Assembly: GCF_009728995.1 (NCBI RefSeq)
Contig: NZ_VTZW01000016.1
Span: 330,421-394,420 of the forward strand
Direction of reading: 5' to 3'
Source of the DNA: Streptomonospora sp. PA3
GTDB taxonomy: Bacteria > Actinomycetota > Actinomycetes > Streptosporangiales > Streptosporangiaceae
DNA: 64,000 nucleotides
Shown: positions 43,258 to 52,452 of the stretch, piece by piece
Layout: every line of letters begins with the position of its first letter
Position numbering within the stretch: position 1 is the first letter of the stretch
The notes under the pieces: generated by a model
The model's input: the letters and a program-made list of their open reading frames with translations, nothing else
Told to the model about the DNA's origin: nothing
Database searches by the model: none
Program-made: the position numbers and the translations under genes

Positions 43258-43450
43258 GGTGCGCCTCGCGTAGCGCGGTCACAGCTTGCCGCCGAGCGCA
43301 CGCGGAACTTGTCAGGTGGAGCCGCACCATCGGTGGCGGGACTCCGGCGCAAAAGTGCACCGTGCCCTCGGCGGCAAGCCGGCTCTGAACAGGTACGTGG
43401 CGCGCAGCGCCTCCGTTAGGGGCGGCGGCGGGTGACGGGCGGGATTCGCG

Positions 43451-43483
43451 CACCACAGCCCCATTGCCGCAACCGCTGTGGTG
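43451..43483. terminator. 9-bp-stem hairpin, probable terminator
   Basis: CACCACAGC (43451-43459) pairs with GCTGTGGTG (43475-43483) around a 15-nt loop, between the convergent M48 and proA genes. Confidence 0.4.
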
Positions 43484-43533
43484 TCCGGCTTCCTAAACAG
43501 AGGAAGCCGCTTCGCGCGGGCCCCGGTCCCGCG

Positions 43534-43563
43534 CGCTGCGGGCGCCCCAGGGCGCCCGCAGCG
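43534..43563. terminator. 14-bp-stem hairpin, probable proA terminator
   Basis: CGCTGCGGGCGCCC-CA-GGGCGCCCGCAGCG, perfect arms with a 2-nt spacer, 106 bp downstream of the proA stop. No U-tract, as often in high-GC actinobacteria. Confidence 0.55.
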
Positions 43564-43668
43564 GCCGGGTCGGGGTCCGCGTGCGGCCGGTCTCGGCCTG
43601 CGGGCGGCTGCGCGCACCGGGTGAAGGGCGGCGGTCGGCGCGCCGTCCACCGCCTCCGTCGGCGCGCC

Positions 43669-44925
43669 TCAGCGCAGGTGGCCCTCGCCGGTGACCACGT
43701 ACTTGGTCGAGGTCATCTCCGGCAGCCCCATGGGGCCGCGGGCGTGCAGCTTCTGGGTGGAGATGCCGATCTCGGCGCCGAAGCCGAACTCGCCCCCGTC
43801 GGTGAAGCGCGTGGAGGCGTTGACCATGACCGCCGCCGCGTCGACCAGGGACACGAACCTGCGCGCGGCCGACTGGGAGTCGGTGACGATGGCCTCGGTG
43901 TGCTTGGTGGAGTAGCGGCGGATGTGGGCGACGGCGTCGTCCAGCGAGTCGACCACCTTCACCGCCAGGTCCGCCGACAGGTACTCGGTGGACCAGTCGG
44001 CCTCGGTGGCCTCGACCACGGCGTCGTCGTAGCCGCGCACCCGCTCGTCGCCGTGCACGGTGACGCCCAGGTCGCGCAGCGCGCCGAGCACCCGCGGCAG
44101 GAACCGGTCGGCCGCGGCGGCGTGCACCAGCAGGGTCTCGGCGGTGTTGCAGGTCGAGCACCGCTGGGTCTTGGCGTTGACCGTGATCTCCAGCGCCATC
44201 TCGACGTCGGCCGAGGAGTCGACGTAGACGTGGCAGTTGCCCTCGCCGGTCTCGATCACCGGGACGGTGGACTCGGTGACGACGGCCTGGATCAGCGACG
44301 CCCCGCCGCGCGGGATGAGCACGTCGACCAGGCCGCGGGCGCGCATCAGCGCCTGGGCGGAGTCGCGCCCGCTGCCGGGCACCAGCTGCACGGCGTCGGC
44401 CGGCAGGCCCGTCTTCTGCAGCGCGCCGCGCAGCACCTCGACGATGCGCCGGTTGGAGGAGTAGGCCGAGGACGAACCGCGCAGCAGCGCGGCGTTGCCG
44501 CTCTTGAGGCACAGCGCGGCGGCGTCGGCCGTGACGTTGGGCCTGCCCTCGTAGATGATCCCGACGACCCCGAGCGGGACGCGCACCTGGCGCAGCTCCA
44601 GCCCGTTGGGCAGGCTCCCGCCCCGCACGACCTCGCCCACGGGGTCAGGCAGGTCGGCGATGTCGCGGACGGCGTCGGCGACGGCGCCCACGCGCTCCAC
44701 CGACAGCGACAGCCGGTCGATCATGGCCTCGCTCTCGCCGGCGGCCCGGGCGCGCTCGACGTCCTCACCGTTTGCCGCCACGATGGACTCCGCCTCAGTG
44801 ACCAGGGCCTCGGCCATTGCCAGCAGCGCCTCGTCCTTGATCGCGCGGCTCAGCGGCGCGAGGCCCGCCGCGGCGTCTTGGGCGCGCTGTGCGCAGTCGC
44901 GTACCTCGCGCTCGGTTTCGCTCAT
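43669..44925 (-). CDS. proA: glutamate-5-semialdehyde dehydrogenase (gamma-glutamyl phosphate reductase)
   Basis: 418 aa, normal length. The catalytic cysteine lies in [17 protein letters not shown]-terminal [40 protein letters not shown], and [16 protein letters not shown] are all ProA-specific. It reduces gamma-glutamyl phosphate with NADPH, step two of proline synthesis. proB, step one, lies upstream on the same strand, separated by two small genes. Start ATG 44923-44925. Confidence 0.95.
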   Translation of the reverse strand: MSETEREVRDCAQRAQDAAAGLAPLSRAIKDEALLAMAEALVTEAESIVAANGEDVERARAAGESEAMIDRLSLSVERVGAVADAVRDIADLPDPVGEVVRGGSLPNGLELRQVRVPLGVVGIIYEGRPNVTADAAALCLKSGNAALLRGSSSAYSSNRRIVEVLRGALQKTGLPADAVQLVPGSGRDSAQALMRARGLVDVLIPRGGASLIQAVVTESTVPVIETGEGNCHVYVDSSADVEMALEITVNAKTQRCSTCNTAETLLVHAAAADRFLPRVLGALRDLGVTVHGDERVRGYDDAVVEATEADWSTEYLSADLAVKVVDSLDDAVAHIRRYSTKHTEAIVTDSQSAARRFVSLVDAAAVMVNASTRFTDGGEFGFGAEIGISTQKLHARGPMGLPEMTSTKYVVTGEGHLR

Positions 44926-45128
44926 GGTGCTGGTCGCTTTCCCGGGTAGTCGGGGGGTCAGGATTCCGGTTCCAGCCTAGCGGGCCGCGCCGGCGCCGGG
45001 TGCGGTCCGCGGCGCGACCGGGGCCGCCCCCGCCCGCCCGTGATCTCGGCCGTTTCCCGGACAGCCGGGCTGCGCAGCCGGTACCGTGACGGCGCCAGGT
45101 TGCTCGGTCGAGATCTTAGGTGGTGTCG

Positions 45129-45230
45129 ATGTCGGCATGTCCCAACGGCGGCGAACACGACTGGGTCTTAGGAGGAGACCGCAAGTTCCACTGCTCCAAA
45201 TGCGGAGCCGAAAGCGCTCGCAGACTCTGA
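45129..45230 (+). CDS. 33-aa zinc-ribbon-like microprotein
   Basis: ATG 45129-45131 preceded by AGGTGG at 5 nt. Translation: MSACPNGGEHDWV, LGGDRKFHCSKCGAES, ending ARRL. Cys4, a possible His ligand, and CSKCG form a zinc-knuckle pattern. The AGGAGG inside codons 15-17 shows it does not depend on a downstream gene. It lies antisense in the gap between proA and a small minus-strand gene. Similar tiny zinc proteins occur in actinobacteria; function unknown. Confidence 0.55.
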   Translation: MSACPNGGEHDWVLGGDRKFHCSKCGAESARRL

Positions 45231-45334
45231 CGCGCCGGTCGACGGCATAGCAGGCGGCAGACCGCGGCCGGGACGCGACCGCACGGTCGGCCCTTTGCCG
45301 CGGAGCTGCGGCCGCGAGCGCCGGTGCACCCTGC

Positions 45335-45601
45335 TCAGCACGCCCGGCCGGACTCCTCGCCGACGGCGGGCGCCGCGGGGTGCACCGTACCCTCTTCCAC
45401 CACATCGCCTTCGGAGCTGGCCCGCCAGGTCACCGGCCCGCCGAGCTGGTCGGCGACGTCCTGGGCCCATCTGCGCAGCGGCGCGAACCGGTCGGGGCCG
45501 GGCTGCAGCACCGTCCTGCCGCGGTAGGTCACCGCGCCGAGAGTGACGACGCGGCCGTCGTGGCGCAGCTCGGTGTCGAACTCGTGCGTGGTGGACCTCA
45601 T
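45335..45601 (-). CDS. small protein of unknown function between proA and proB
   Basis: 88 aa, MRSTTHEFDTELRHDGRVVT then RTVLQPGPDRFAPLRRWAQD, beta-strand rich with a central helix. No cysteine motif except the last residue. Same strand as proB and proA, so it may be transcribed with them; not recognised. Confidence 0.5.
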   Translation of the reverse strand: MRSTTHEFDTELRHDGRVVTLGAVTYRGRTVLQPGPDRFAPLRRWAQDVADQLGGPVTWRASSEGDVVEEGTVHPAAPAVGEESGRAC

Positions 45602-45700
45602 CCCGTCACCCTACTGCCATATCGCCCCAGGCCGCGGGCGGCGCGCACCGACCCGGTCGCCGCGGCCGGTCCCGTGCGGCCGCGGCGCCGCGGGGCACTG

Positions 45701-46909
45701 TCACCGCTGCCCGCCGCCGCGCCGCGCCTGCTCGCGCGCCGCGCCGAGCAGCACCAGGTCGTCCCGGTGCACGATCTCGCGCTCGTAGCCGGGGCCCAGC
45801 TCCCGCGCCAGCCAGCGGGTGGAGCGCCCCATCAGGTCCGGGATCTCGTTCGCGTCGTAGTTGACCAGCCCGCGCGCGATGGCGGTGCCCTCCTCGTCGC
45901 GCAGGTCGACGGGGTCGCCGGCGGAGAAGTCGCCCTCGACCTTGACCACCCCTGCCGGCAGCAGCGAGGCGCGCCCGCCCGCGACGGCGCGCACCGCCCC
46001 CGGGTCGAGCACGACGCTGCCGCGGGCCGCGGTGGCGTGCGCCAGCCACAACTGCCGCGTAGAGGGCCGGCGCCGGGCGCGGGCGGCGAACAACGTGCCC
46101 ACGTTCTCGCCCGCCAGAGCCGGGCGGGCGTTGGCCGCCGAGGTGAGCACGGTGGGCACGCCCGCCTCGGTGGCGATACGCGCCGAGGCCACCTTGGTCA
46201 CCATGCCGCCCGTGCCCACGCCGCGGCGGCCCGCGCTGCCGATGTCGATCCCGTCGAGATCGGCGGGGTCGGCGATGCGGGGAATGCGCCGCGCCCCGGG
46301 CCGGGCGGGGTTGCCGTCGTAGAGCGCGTCGACGTCCGACAGCAGCACGAGGGCGTCGGCGCGCAGCAGGTGGGCCACCAGGGCGGCCAGCCTGTCGTTG
46401 TCGCCGAAGCGGATCTCGTGCGTGGCCACCGTGTCGTTCTCGTTGACGATGGGCATGGCGCCGATGTCCAGCAGCCGGCGCAGCGTGCGCTGGGCGTTGC
46501 GGTGCTGCACGCGGCGCATCATGTCCTCGACGGTCAGCAGCACCTGTGCGGCGGTGAGCCCGTGCCGGGCGAAGGCCGCGGTGTAGTGGGCGATCAGCAG
46601 CCCTTGGCCGACGCTGGCCGCGGCCTGCTGGGTGGCCAGGTCGCGGGGGCGCAGCCCGAGCCCCATCGGGGCGATGCCCGCGGCCACCGCTCCAGAGGAG
46701 ACCAGCACGATCTCGGTGCCGGCGGCGCGGCGCTCGGCGAGCACGTCGGCCAGCTCGCCGATGCGGTCGCGGTCGATGGTCCCCTCGGGGGCGGTCAGCG
46801 AGGAGGAGCCGACCTTGACGACGACCCGGCGGGCCCGGGTCAGTTCGGTGCGCTCGTCGAGCGCGTCGTTCCCTTCGGACGATGACGGTTCTGACGGTGC
46901 CTCGCGCAC
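45701..46909 (-). CDS. proB: glutamate 5-kinase
   Basis: 402 aa: N-terminal amino-acid kinase domain (RRVVVKVGSSSLTAPEG, VLVSSGAVAAGIAPMGLG, VNENDTVATHEIRFGDNDRL, GVGTGGMVTKVASARIA) and C-terminal PUA domain of about 80 residues (GSVVLDPGAVRAVAGGRASL). It phosphorylates glutamate with ATP, the feedback-regulated first step of proline synthesis. The start is GTG 46907-46909. Downstream of obgE by 100 bp. Confidence 0.95.
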   Translation of the reverse strand: MREAPSEPSSSEGNDALDERTELTRARRVVVKVGSSSLTAPEGTIDRDRIGELADVLAERRAAGTEIVLVSSGAVAAGIAPMGLGLRPRDLATQQAAASVGQGLLIAHYTAAFARHGLTAAQVLLTVEDMMRRVQHRNAQRTLRRLLDIGAMPIVNENDTVATHEIRFGDNDRLAALVAHLLRADALVLLSDVDALYDGNPARPGARRIPRIADPADLDGIDIGSAGRRGVGTGGMVTKVASARIATEAGVPTVLTSAANARPALAGENVGTLFAARARRRPSTRQLWLAHATAARGSVVLDPGAVRAVAGGRASLLPAGVVKVEGDFSAGDPVDLRDEEGTAIARGLVNYDANEIPDLMGRSTRWLARELGPGYEREIVHRDDLVLLGAAREQARRGGGQR

Positions 46910-47009
46910 GTCGCTCTACTTTCCATGGGTGTCGGTCCTGTCGGCGGCCGGGCCACCGCTGCCCCGCGCGACACGGGCGCGTGGGGCGCCTGCCGCGCCC
47001 CGGCGCGCC

Positions 47010-48374
47010 TCAACCCAGCCGGGAGTCGGTGCCGCGCGGGCCGATCGGTGTCTCCCCGCTGTCGACCGACGGGTCCCAGTCGAAGACCACGGAATCCTCC
47101 TCGTCGCCGATGTAGACCTCGGCGCCCTCGGTCGCGCCCGCGTCGGCGAGCGCCTGCTCGATGCCCAGCCGGTTCAGCCGGTCGGCGAGGAAGCCGACGG
47201 CCTCGTCGTTGGCGAAGTCGGTCTGGCGCACCCAGCGGGCGGGCTTGCTGCCGCGCACCCGGAACGTGTTGTCGCCCAGCGGCACGATCTCGAAGGGGGT
47301 CTCCCCGATCTCGCGGGGGCGCAGCACGACACGTGTGGGTTCGGGCGCGGGGCGGGCGGCGCGGGCCGCCTCGACCTGCTCAGCCATCGCGAACGACAGC
47401 TCGCGCAGCCCTTCGCGGGTCGCCGCGGAGATCTCGATGACCCGCAGGCCGCGCTCGCGCAGCATGGGCGCGACCATCTCGGCCAGCTCGCGCCCGTCGG
47501 GCACGTCCACCTTGTTCAGCACCGCGATCCGCGGCCGGTCGGCGAGGTCGACGCCGGTGGCCGCACCGTAGGCGGTCAGCTCCTCCTCGAGCGCGTCCAG
47601 GTCGCTGAGGGGATCGCGGCCGGACTCGAAGGTGGCGCAGTCGAGCACGTGCACCAGCGTCGAACAGCGCTCGACGTGGCGCAGGAACGCCAGCCCGAGC
47701 CCCTTGCCCTCGCTCGCGCCCGGGATGAGCCCGGGCACGTCGGCCACCACGTACTGCGTGGCGCCCGCCTCGACCACGCCGAGGTTGGGGATGAGGGTGG
47801 TGAACGGGTAGTCGGCGATCTTGGGCCGGGCGGCCGAGAGCGCGGCGATCAGCGAGGACTTGCCCGCGCTGGGGAATCCGACCAGACCCACGTCGGCGAT
47901 GGTCTTGATCTCCAGGCGCACGTCCAGCTCCTCGCCGGACTCGCCCTTGAGCGCGAACCCGGGCGCCTTGCGCTTGGGCGAGGCCAGCGCGGCGTTGCCC
48001 AGCCCGCCGTTGCCGCCGCGGGCGATGACCAGACGGGTTCCCGGGCCCACGAGGTCGGCGATCACCTCGCCGGAGGCGTCCAGGACCACGGTGCCGTCGG
48101 GCACGGACAGCACGGTGTCCGCACCGTCGCCGCCGGAGCGGTGCCCGCCCTGGCCGGGCGTGCCGTTGCGCGCCCGGCGGTGCGGGCGGCGCTTGTAGTC
48201 CAGCAGGGTGGCCGTGCTGCGGTCGACCTGCAGCACGACGTCGCCGCCCTTGCCGCCGTTGCCGCCGTCGGGGCCGCCCAGGGGTTTGAACTTCTCGCGG
48301 TGCACGGAGGCGCAGCCGTGCCCGCCGTCACCGGCCTTGATGTGCAAGACCGCCTCGTCGACGAAGTCAGGCAT
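47010..48374 (-). CDS. obgE: Obg/CgtA GTPase
   Basis: 454 aa with three domains: the Obg glycine-rich fold ([20 protein letters not shown]), the G domain ([38 protein letters not shown]) and the C-terminal OCT domain of about 80 residues ending in an acidic tail. It couples ribosome maturation and stress to the GTP pool. It follows rpmA, the usual rplU-rpmA-obg order. Start ATG 48372-48374 after GAGAGGA. Confidence 0.95.
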   Translation of the reverse strand: MPDFVDEAVLHIKAGDGGHGCASVHREKFKPLGGPDGGNGGKGGDVVLQVDRSTATLLDYKRRPHRRARNGTPGQGGHRSGGDGADTVLSVPDGTVVLDASGEVIADLVGPGTRLVIARGGNGGLGNAALASPKRKAPGFALKGESGEELDVRLEIKTIADVGLVGFPSAGKSSLIAALSAARPKIADYPFTTLIPNLGVVEAGATQYVVADVPGLIPGASEGKGLGLAFLRHVERCSTLVHVLDCATFESGRDPLSDLDALEEELTAYGAATGVDLADRPRIAVLNKVDVPDGRELAEMVAPMLRERGLRVIEISAATREGLRELSFAMAEQVEAARAARPAPEPTRVVLRPREIGETPFEIVPLGDNTFRVRGSKPARWVRQTDFANDEAVGFLADRLNRLGIEQALADAGATEGAEVYIGDEEDSVVFDWDPSVDSGETPIGPRGTDSRLG

Positions 48375-48446
48375 GTGTCCTCTCCCGTGCCGATCCCTGC
48401 TGACCAGCCTATGCGCCGCTGCGGCACACAGGCGGCCCCTCTGAAC

Positions 48447-48487
48447 ACGCGTGAGGCGGGCCAGGACGCCTGGCCCGCCTCACGCGT
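48447..48487. terminator. 41-nt perfect hairpin between rpmA and obgE
   Basis: 19-bp arms ACGCGTGAGGCGGGCCAGG and the exact complement, with a 3-nt ACG loop, 21 bp past the rpmA stop and 73 bp before obgE. No U-tract follows. It can act as terminator, attenuator or RNA-processing site that separates ribosomal protein from obgE expression. Confidence 0.65.
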
Positions 48488-48507
48488 ATGGTCGCTCCGC
48501 GCCGGAC

Positions 48508-48774
48508 CTACTCGGCAGGCACCGGGGCGGGGACGATGTTCACGGCCTTGCGGCCGCGCCGCGTACCGAACTCGACCTTGCCCGCGACCAGCGCGAACAG
48601 GGTGTCGTCGCCACCGCGGCCGACGTTGTCGCCGGGGTGGAAGCGGGTGCCGCGCTGGCGGACGAGGATCTCGCCGGCGTTGACGGACTGGCCGCCGAAG
48701 CGCTTGACGCCGAGCCGCTTGGCGTTGGAGTCGCGGCCGTTCCGGCTGGACGATGCGCCCTTCTTGTGTGCCAT
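48508..48774 (-). CDS. rpmA: 50S ribosomal protein L27
   Basis: 88 aa: [20 protein letters not shown], then [20 protein letters not shown] and [20 protein letters not shown], the universal L27 sequence. The N-terminus reaches the peptidyl-transferase centre. Start ATG 48772-48774; 14 bp downstream of rplU. Confidence 0.98.
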   Translation of the reverse strand: MAHKKGASSSRNGRDSNAKRLGVKRFGGQSVNAGEILVRQRGTRFHPGDNVGRGGDDTLFALVAGKVEFGTRRGRKAVNIVPAPVPAE

Positions 48775-48788
48775 CTCGCGCCCCTCCC

Positions 48789-49109
48789 CTACTTGTTCTT
48801 GTTCGACGCGATACCGGTGACGCGCACCTGGGTGTACTTCTGCCGGTGGCCCATGCGCTTCTTGTAGCCGGTCTTGTTCTTGTACTTGATGATGTTGATC
48901 TTGGGGCCCTTGGCCTCGCCGAGGACCTCGGCGGTGACAGAGTAGCCGCTCAGCTCCGAGGCGTCGCTGATGACCTTGCCGTCGTCGACGACAAGCAGCG
49001 GCTCCCATGTCAGGGTGGCGCCGGTCTCGTCGGAGACCCTGTCGATGGTCAAGACGTCGTCGACAGACACCTTCTCCTGTCGGCCGCCCGCTCGCACGAT
49101 CGCGTACAC
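48789..49109 (-). CDS. rplU: 50S ribosomal protein L21
   Basis: 106 aa: [20 protein letters not shown], central [20 protein letters not shown] and C-terminal [13 protein letters not shown], as in L21, which binds 23S rRNA. The start is GTG 49107-49109. The 5' region contains structured elements listed separately. Confidence 0.97.
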   Translation of the reverse strand: MYAIVRAGGRQEKVSVDDVLTIDRVSDETGATLTWEPLLVVDDGKVISDASELSGYSVTAEVLGEAKGPKINIIKYKNKTGYKKRMGHRQKYTQVRVTGIASNKNK

Positions 49110-49141
49110 CGGGGAACTCTCTTCCTGCTCGTGTGGACCAG

Positions 49142-49219
49142 CCCCGCCGGAGCGGGGGAGGAAATGCGCTCAAAATCGACCTTCGACCCGCGCGCTCGCC
49201 CGCGGCGGCGCAAGGTCGA
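49142..49219 (-). promoter_or_regulatory. structured 5' leader upstream of rplU
   Basis: Two inverted repeats in the likely 5' UTR: CCCCGC-N4-GCGGGG (49142-49157) and TCGACCTT (49176-49183) with AAGGTCGA (49212-49219). The position suggests an L21 autoregulatory leader, but no known consensus was checked. Confidence 0.35.
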
Positions 49220-49326
49220 GAAGTAGGTCTCGGGCGCGCGAACGATGGGGGCGCGCCGACGCACCGCCCTCTAGGTTACCACCGGTGCGGCGGAGCGCGG
49301 CACGCCCGCAGGCTCGCGCAGGGGGT

Positions 49327-49360
49327 GCGCAGGCCGGTACGCGTGCGCACCGGCCTGCGC
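49327..49360. terminator. hairpin terminator of rne
   Basis: GCGCAGGCCGGT and ACCGGCCTGCGC enclose a 10-nt loop, 23 bp past the rne stop codon on the minus strand. 12-bp perfect stem, no U-tract. Confidence 0.6.
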
Positions 49361-49383
49361 GGCGGCGGGTCGCCGCCCGCCGC

Positions 49384-52299
49384 TCAGGTCGCCTCGGCCA
49401 CCGCCGACTCGGTGGCGGCCGCGGTCTTGGTCCGCCGGGTGCGGCGCCGGCGCGGGCGCTGCTCGGCGGAGCTCTCGGGATCGGCCGGTTCGGCGCCGCC
49501 GGACGCCTCGGCGTCCGCGGATGCGGCACCGGAGTCGGCCTCCCCGCCGGAGGACGGGGCCGCATCGGCCTGGGCGCCCTCGGAGGAGGCGGCCGCGTCG
49601 GCGGAGCCGGCCGCCGCCTCGGCGCCTTCACCGCCTTCGGCCGCGGCGGCCTCGTCCTTCTTGGTCCGGCGGGTGGTCTTGCGGGTGGAGGACTTGGCGC
49701 CCGCCTTGGCCGAGGACTTGGCCGCGCTCTTGCCGGAGGCGCGCTTGCCCTTGGCCGGCGCCGGCTCCTCGACGGCGTCCTCGGCCTCGGCGGCAGCGGC
49801 GGCTCCGGCGGCGGGCTCCAGGTCGACGGGGTCGGAGCCGGAGTCGGCCGCGGGCTCAGCGGGCTCGGCGGCCTGATCGGTGCGGTCCTTGTCGGCCTTG
49901 CCCTTCTTCTTGCGGCCGCCGCCGTTGCCTCCGGCTCCGGGCTTGGCGCCGACCGGCTCGGTGGCGACCACGAGGCCGCGGCCGCCGCAGTGCTCGCAGC
50001 TGTGGGAGAACGCCTCCAGCAGGCCCTGGCCCACCCGCTTGCGGGTCATCTGCACCAGGCCCAGCGAGGTGACCTCGGCCACCTGGTGCTTGGTGCGGTC
50101 GCGCGAGAGGCACTCCAGCAGCCGGCGCAGCACGAGGTCGCGGTTGCTCTCCAGCACCATGTCGATGAAGTCGATCACGATGATGCCGCCGATGTCGCGC
50201 AGCCGCAGCTGGCGCACGATCTCCTCGGCGGCCTCCAGGTTGTTCTTGGTGACCGTCTCCTCCAGGTTGCCGCCCTGGCCGGTGAACTTGCCGGTGTTCA
50301 CGTCGACGACGGTCATGGCCTCGGTGCGGTCGATGACCAGCGACCCTCCGCTGGGCAGCCACACCTTGCGCTCCAGCGCCTTGGCGATCTGCTCGTCGAT
50401 GCGGTAGGCGGCGAACACGTCGCGCTCGTCGGTCCAGTGCGAGAGCCGCTCGGACAGGTGCGGCGCCACGTACTCGACGTAGTCGTGCACGGTGTCCCAG
50501 GCCTCGTCGCCCGACACGACCAGGCTGGCGAAGTCCTCGTTGAAGACGTCGCGCACCACCCGCACGGTCAGGTCCGGCTCGCTGTTGAGCAGCGAGGGAG
50601 CGCTGGCCGAGCGCGACTTGCGCTTGATGGAGTCCCACTGCTTGGCCAGCCGGTTGATGTCGCGCTCCAGCTCCTCCTCGCTGGCGCCCTCGGCGGCGGT
50701 GCGCACGATCACGCCGGCGTTCTCCGGCATGACCTTCTTGAGGATCTGCTTCAGGCGCGCGCGCTCCTTGTCGGGCAGCTTGCGGCTGATGCCGGTCATC
50801 GAACCGTCGGGCACGTAGACCAGGTAGCGGCCGGGCAGGCTGATCTGGCTGGTCAGCCGCGCGCCCTTGTGGCCCATCGGATCCTTGGTGACCTGCACCA
50901 GCACCGACTGGCCGGACTTGAGCACGGACTCGATGCGCTTGGGCTGGCCCTCCAGGCCCGAGGCGTCCCAGTTGACCTCGCCGGCGTAGAGCACGGCGTT
51001 GCGGCCCTTGCCGATGTCGACGAACGCCGCCTCCATCGACGGCAGCACGTTCTGCACGCGGCCCAGGTAGACGTTGCCGACGTAGGACTTGTGCGTGGCG
51101 CGGTCGACGTAGTGCTCGACGAGGACGTCGTCCTCCAGCACCGCGATCTGGGTGCGCTCGCCGGTGCGCCGGATGACCAGGTCGCGCTGCACCGATTCGC
51201 GGCGCGCCAGGAACTCCGACTCGGTGATGATGGGCGCGCGGCGCCGGCCCTGCTCGCGGCCCTCGCGGCGGCGCTGCTTCTTGGCCTCCAGGCGGGTGGA
51301 GCCCTTGACCGCCTGGACCTCGTCCTGGGCCGCCTTGCCGCTGCGCGGCTCGCGGACCCGCACGACGGTGTTGGGCGGGTCGTCGGGTGTCTCGGCATCG
51401 TCGCCCTCGCCGCCGGTGCGGCGCCGGCGGCGCCTGCGGCGGCGGCTGCCGGCGGCGGACTCCTCGGCGGCCTCCTGCTCGCCCGACGCGGCCGCGGAGC
51501 CGTCCTCGGCGCGCTCCTCGGTCCGGGACTCGGCGCCCTCGTCGGCGCCGGCGGACTCGGAGTCGGCCTCGTCCTCGCCCGTGCGGGTGCGGCCGCGCCC
51601 GCGTCCGCCGCGGCGGCGCCGGCGCCGCGAGGGGCGTTCCTCGTCGGTGTCGTCGTCGCCCGCCGTCCGCTCGGCCTGGTCGGTCTCGGCCTCCTCGGAT
51701 TCGGGGGCCTCGGCGGCCGGCTCGGGCGCGGAGCCGTTGCTGTGGGCGCGCGCCGAGGGCTCGGCCGGGGCGATCGGCGGCTGGAACAGCACCATCGGCG
51801 ACTGGAAGGCGGAGGCGCCCACGGCCTCGGGGGCGACTCCGGCGCCGGCGGCGGAGGCGGGCTCGGCATCGGCGGGGGGCCGCGTGCCGGCCGGCTCATC
51901 GGCGGGCGGTTCAGCGGGGTCGGCGCTCTCGGCGGCCGCGCGGCCGGTGGTGCCCTTGGCGCGGGTGCGCCGCTTGCGCGGGGGCTCCTCGGCCGCGGGG
52001 GCCGCGGTCGCGTCGGAGGCTGCGGGCTCGGGTGCGGCCCGGCCGGCGCCGGGCTCCTCGTCCTCCAGCGCCGGCTGGCCGGCCACGGTGGTCAGCGGTC
52101 CCGCGGGTGGTGCCACCGGCTCGGGTTCGGGCGGCGGACCGGCCGAGCGCAGGGCTCCGCTGCGCCTCTGCGGCCCGCTGACCTTCACCTCGCCCTCCTG
52201 CGGGGGCGCGAACGTCGTGGCCTGAGGCTCAGGTGTCGGTGTCGTTTCAGTTGTGCCCTCGGTGCCTTCAGCACCGTTGTCGGGCTCGTTGTCGAGCAT
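49384..52299 (-). CDS. rne: ribonuclease E/G
   Basis: 971 aa. A disordered N-terminal region of about 350 residues (Ala/Pro/Glu-rich with RRRRRRGGRGRG and RRRRRRRRR blocks) precedes the catalytic core: S1-like domain (EHYVDRATHKSYVGNVYLGR, AAFVDIGKGRNAVLY), the catalytic aspartates in TVVDVNTGKF and IIVIDFIDMVLE, and the Zn-link cysteines CEHCGGRG. A second disordered, Lys/Ala/Arg-rich tail of about 200 residues follows. It cleaves single-stranded AU-rich RNA and acts as degradosome scaffold. The basic tracts would bind RNA. Start ATG 52297-52299. Confidence 0.95.
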   Translation of the reverse strand: MLDNEPDNGAEGTEGTTETTPTPEPQATTFAPPQEGEVKVSGPQRRSGALRSAGPPPEPEPVAPPAGPLTTVAGQPALEDEEPGAGRAAPEPAASDATAAPAAEEPPRKRRTRAKGTTGRAAAESADPAEPPADEPAGTRPPADAEPASAAGAGVAPEAVGASAFQSPMVLFQPPIAPAEPSARAHSNGSAPEPAAEAPESEEAETDQAERTAGDDDTDEERPSRRRRRRGGRGRGRTRTGEDEADSESAGADEGAESRTEERAEDGSAAASGEQEAAEESAAGSRRRRRRRRRTGGEGDDAETPDDPPNTVVRVREPRSGKAAQDEVQAVKGSTRLEAKKQRRREGREQGRRRAPIITESEFLARRESVQRDLVIRRTGERTQIAVLEDDVLVEHYVDRATHKSYVGNVYLGRVQNVLPSMEAAFVDIGKGRNAVLYAGEVNWDASGLEGQPKRIESVLKSGQSVLVQVTKDPMGHKGARLTSQISLPGRYLVYVPDGSMTGISRKLPDKERARLKQILKKVMPENAGVIVRTAAEGASEEELERDINRLAKQWDSIKRKSRSASAPSLLNSEPDLTVRVVRDVFNEDFASLVVSGDEAWDTVHDYVEYVAPHLSERLSHWTDERDVFAAYRIDEQIAKALERKVWLPSGGSLVIDRTEAMTVVDVNTGKFTGQGGNLEETVTKNNLEAAEEIVRQLRLRDIGGIIVIDFIDMVLESNRDLVLRRLLECLSRDRTKHQVAEVTSLGLVQMTRKRVGQGLLEAFSHSCEHCGGRGLVVATEPVGAKPGAGGNGGGRKKKGKADKDRTDQAAEPAEPAADSGSDPVDLEPAAGAAAAAEAEDAVEEPAPAKGKRASGKSAAKSSAKAGAKSSTRKTTRRTKKDEAAAAEGGEGAEAAAGSADAAASSEGAQADAAPSSGGEADSGAASADAEASGGAEPADPESSAEQRPRRRRTRRTKTAAATESAVAEAT

Positions 52300-52452
52300 C
52301 CGGGCGGTCTCCCGTCAAGTCCTCGGGCGCGGCGTCGGCGCAAGGCCTCTGCCGCTGCGCGCGCGGACTGTTGTCGCTATGTCGGCGCCGGCAGCCGTTG
52401 TGGGGCCGGCCGGGGCAAAGTCGTCTCGGGTCGCCCGCGTCCCCAATGGAGC

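Larger units (their letters stand above)
43070..43668. other. 599-bp convergent intergenic region with tandem repeats and hairpins
   Basis: Between the M48 and proA stops. It contains the 51-bp repeats and two hairpins listed separately. No gene is credible; an open minus-strand frame of 91 codons over the repeats is discussed in the findings. Confidence 0.5.
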
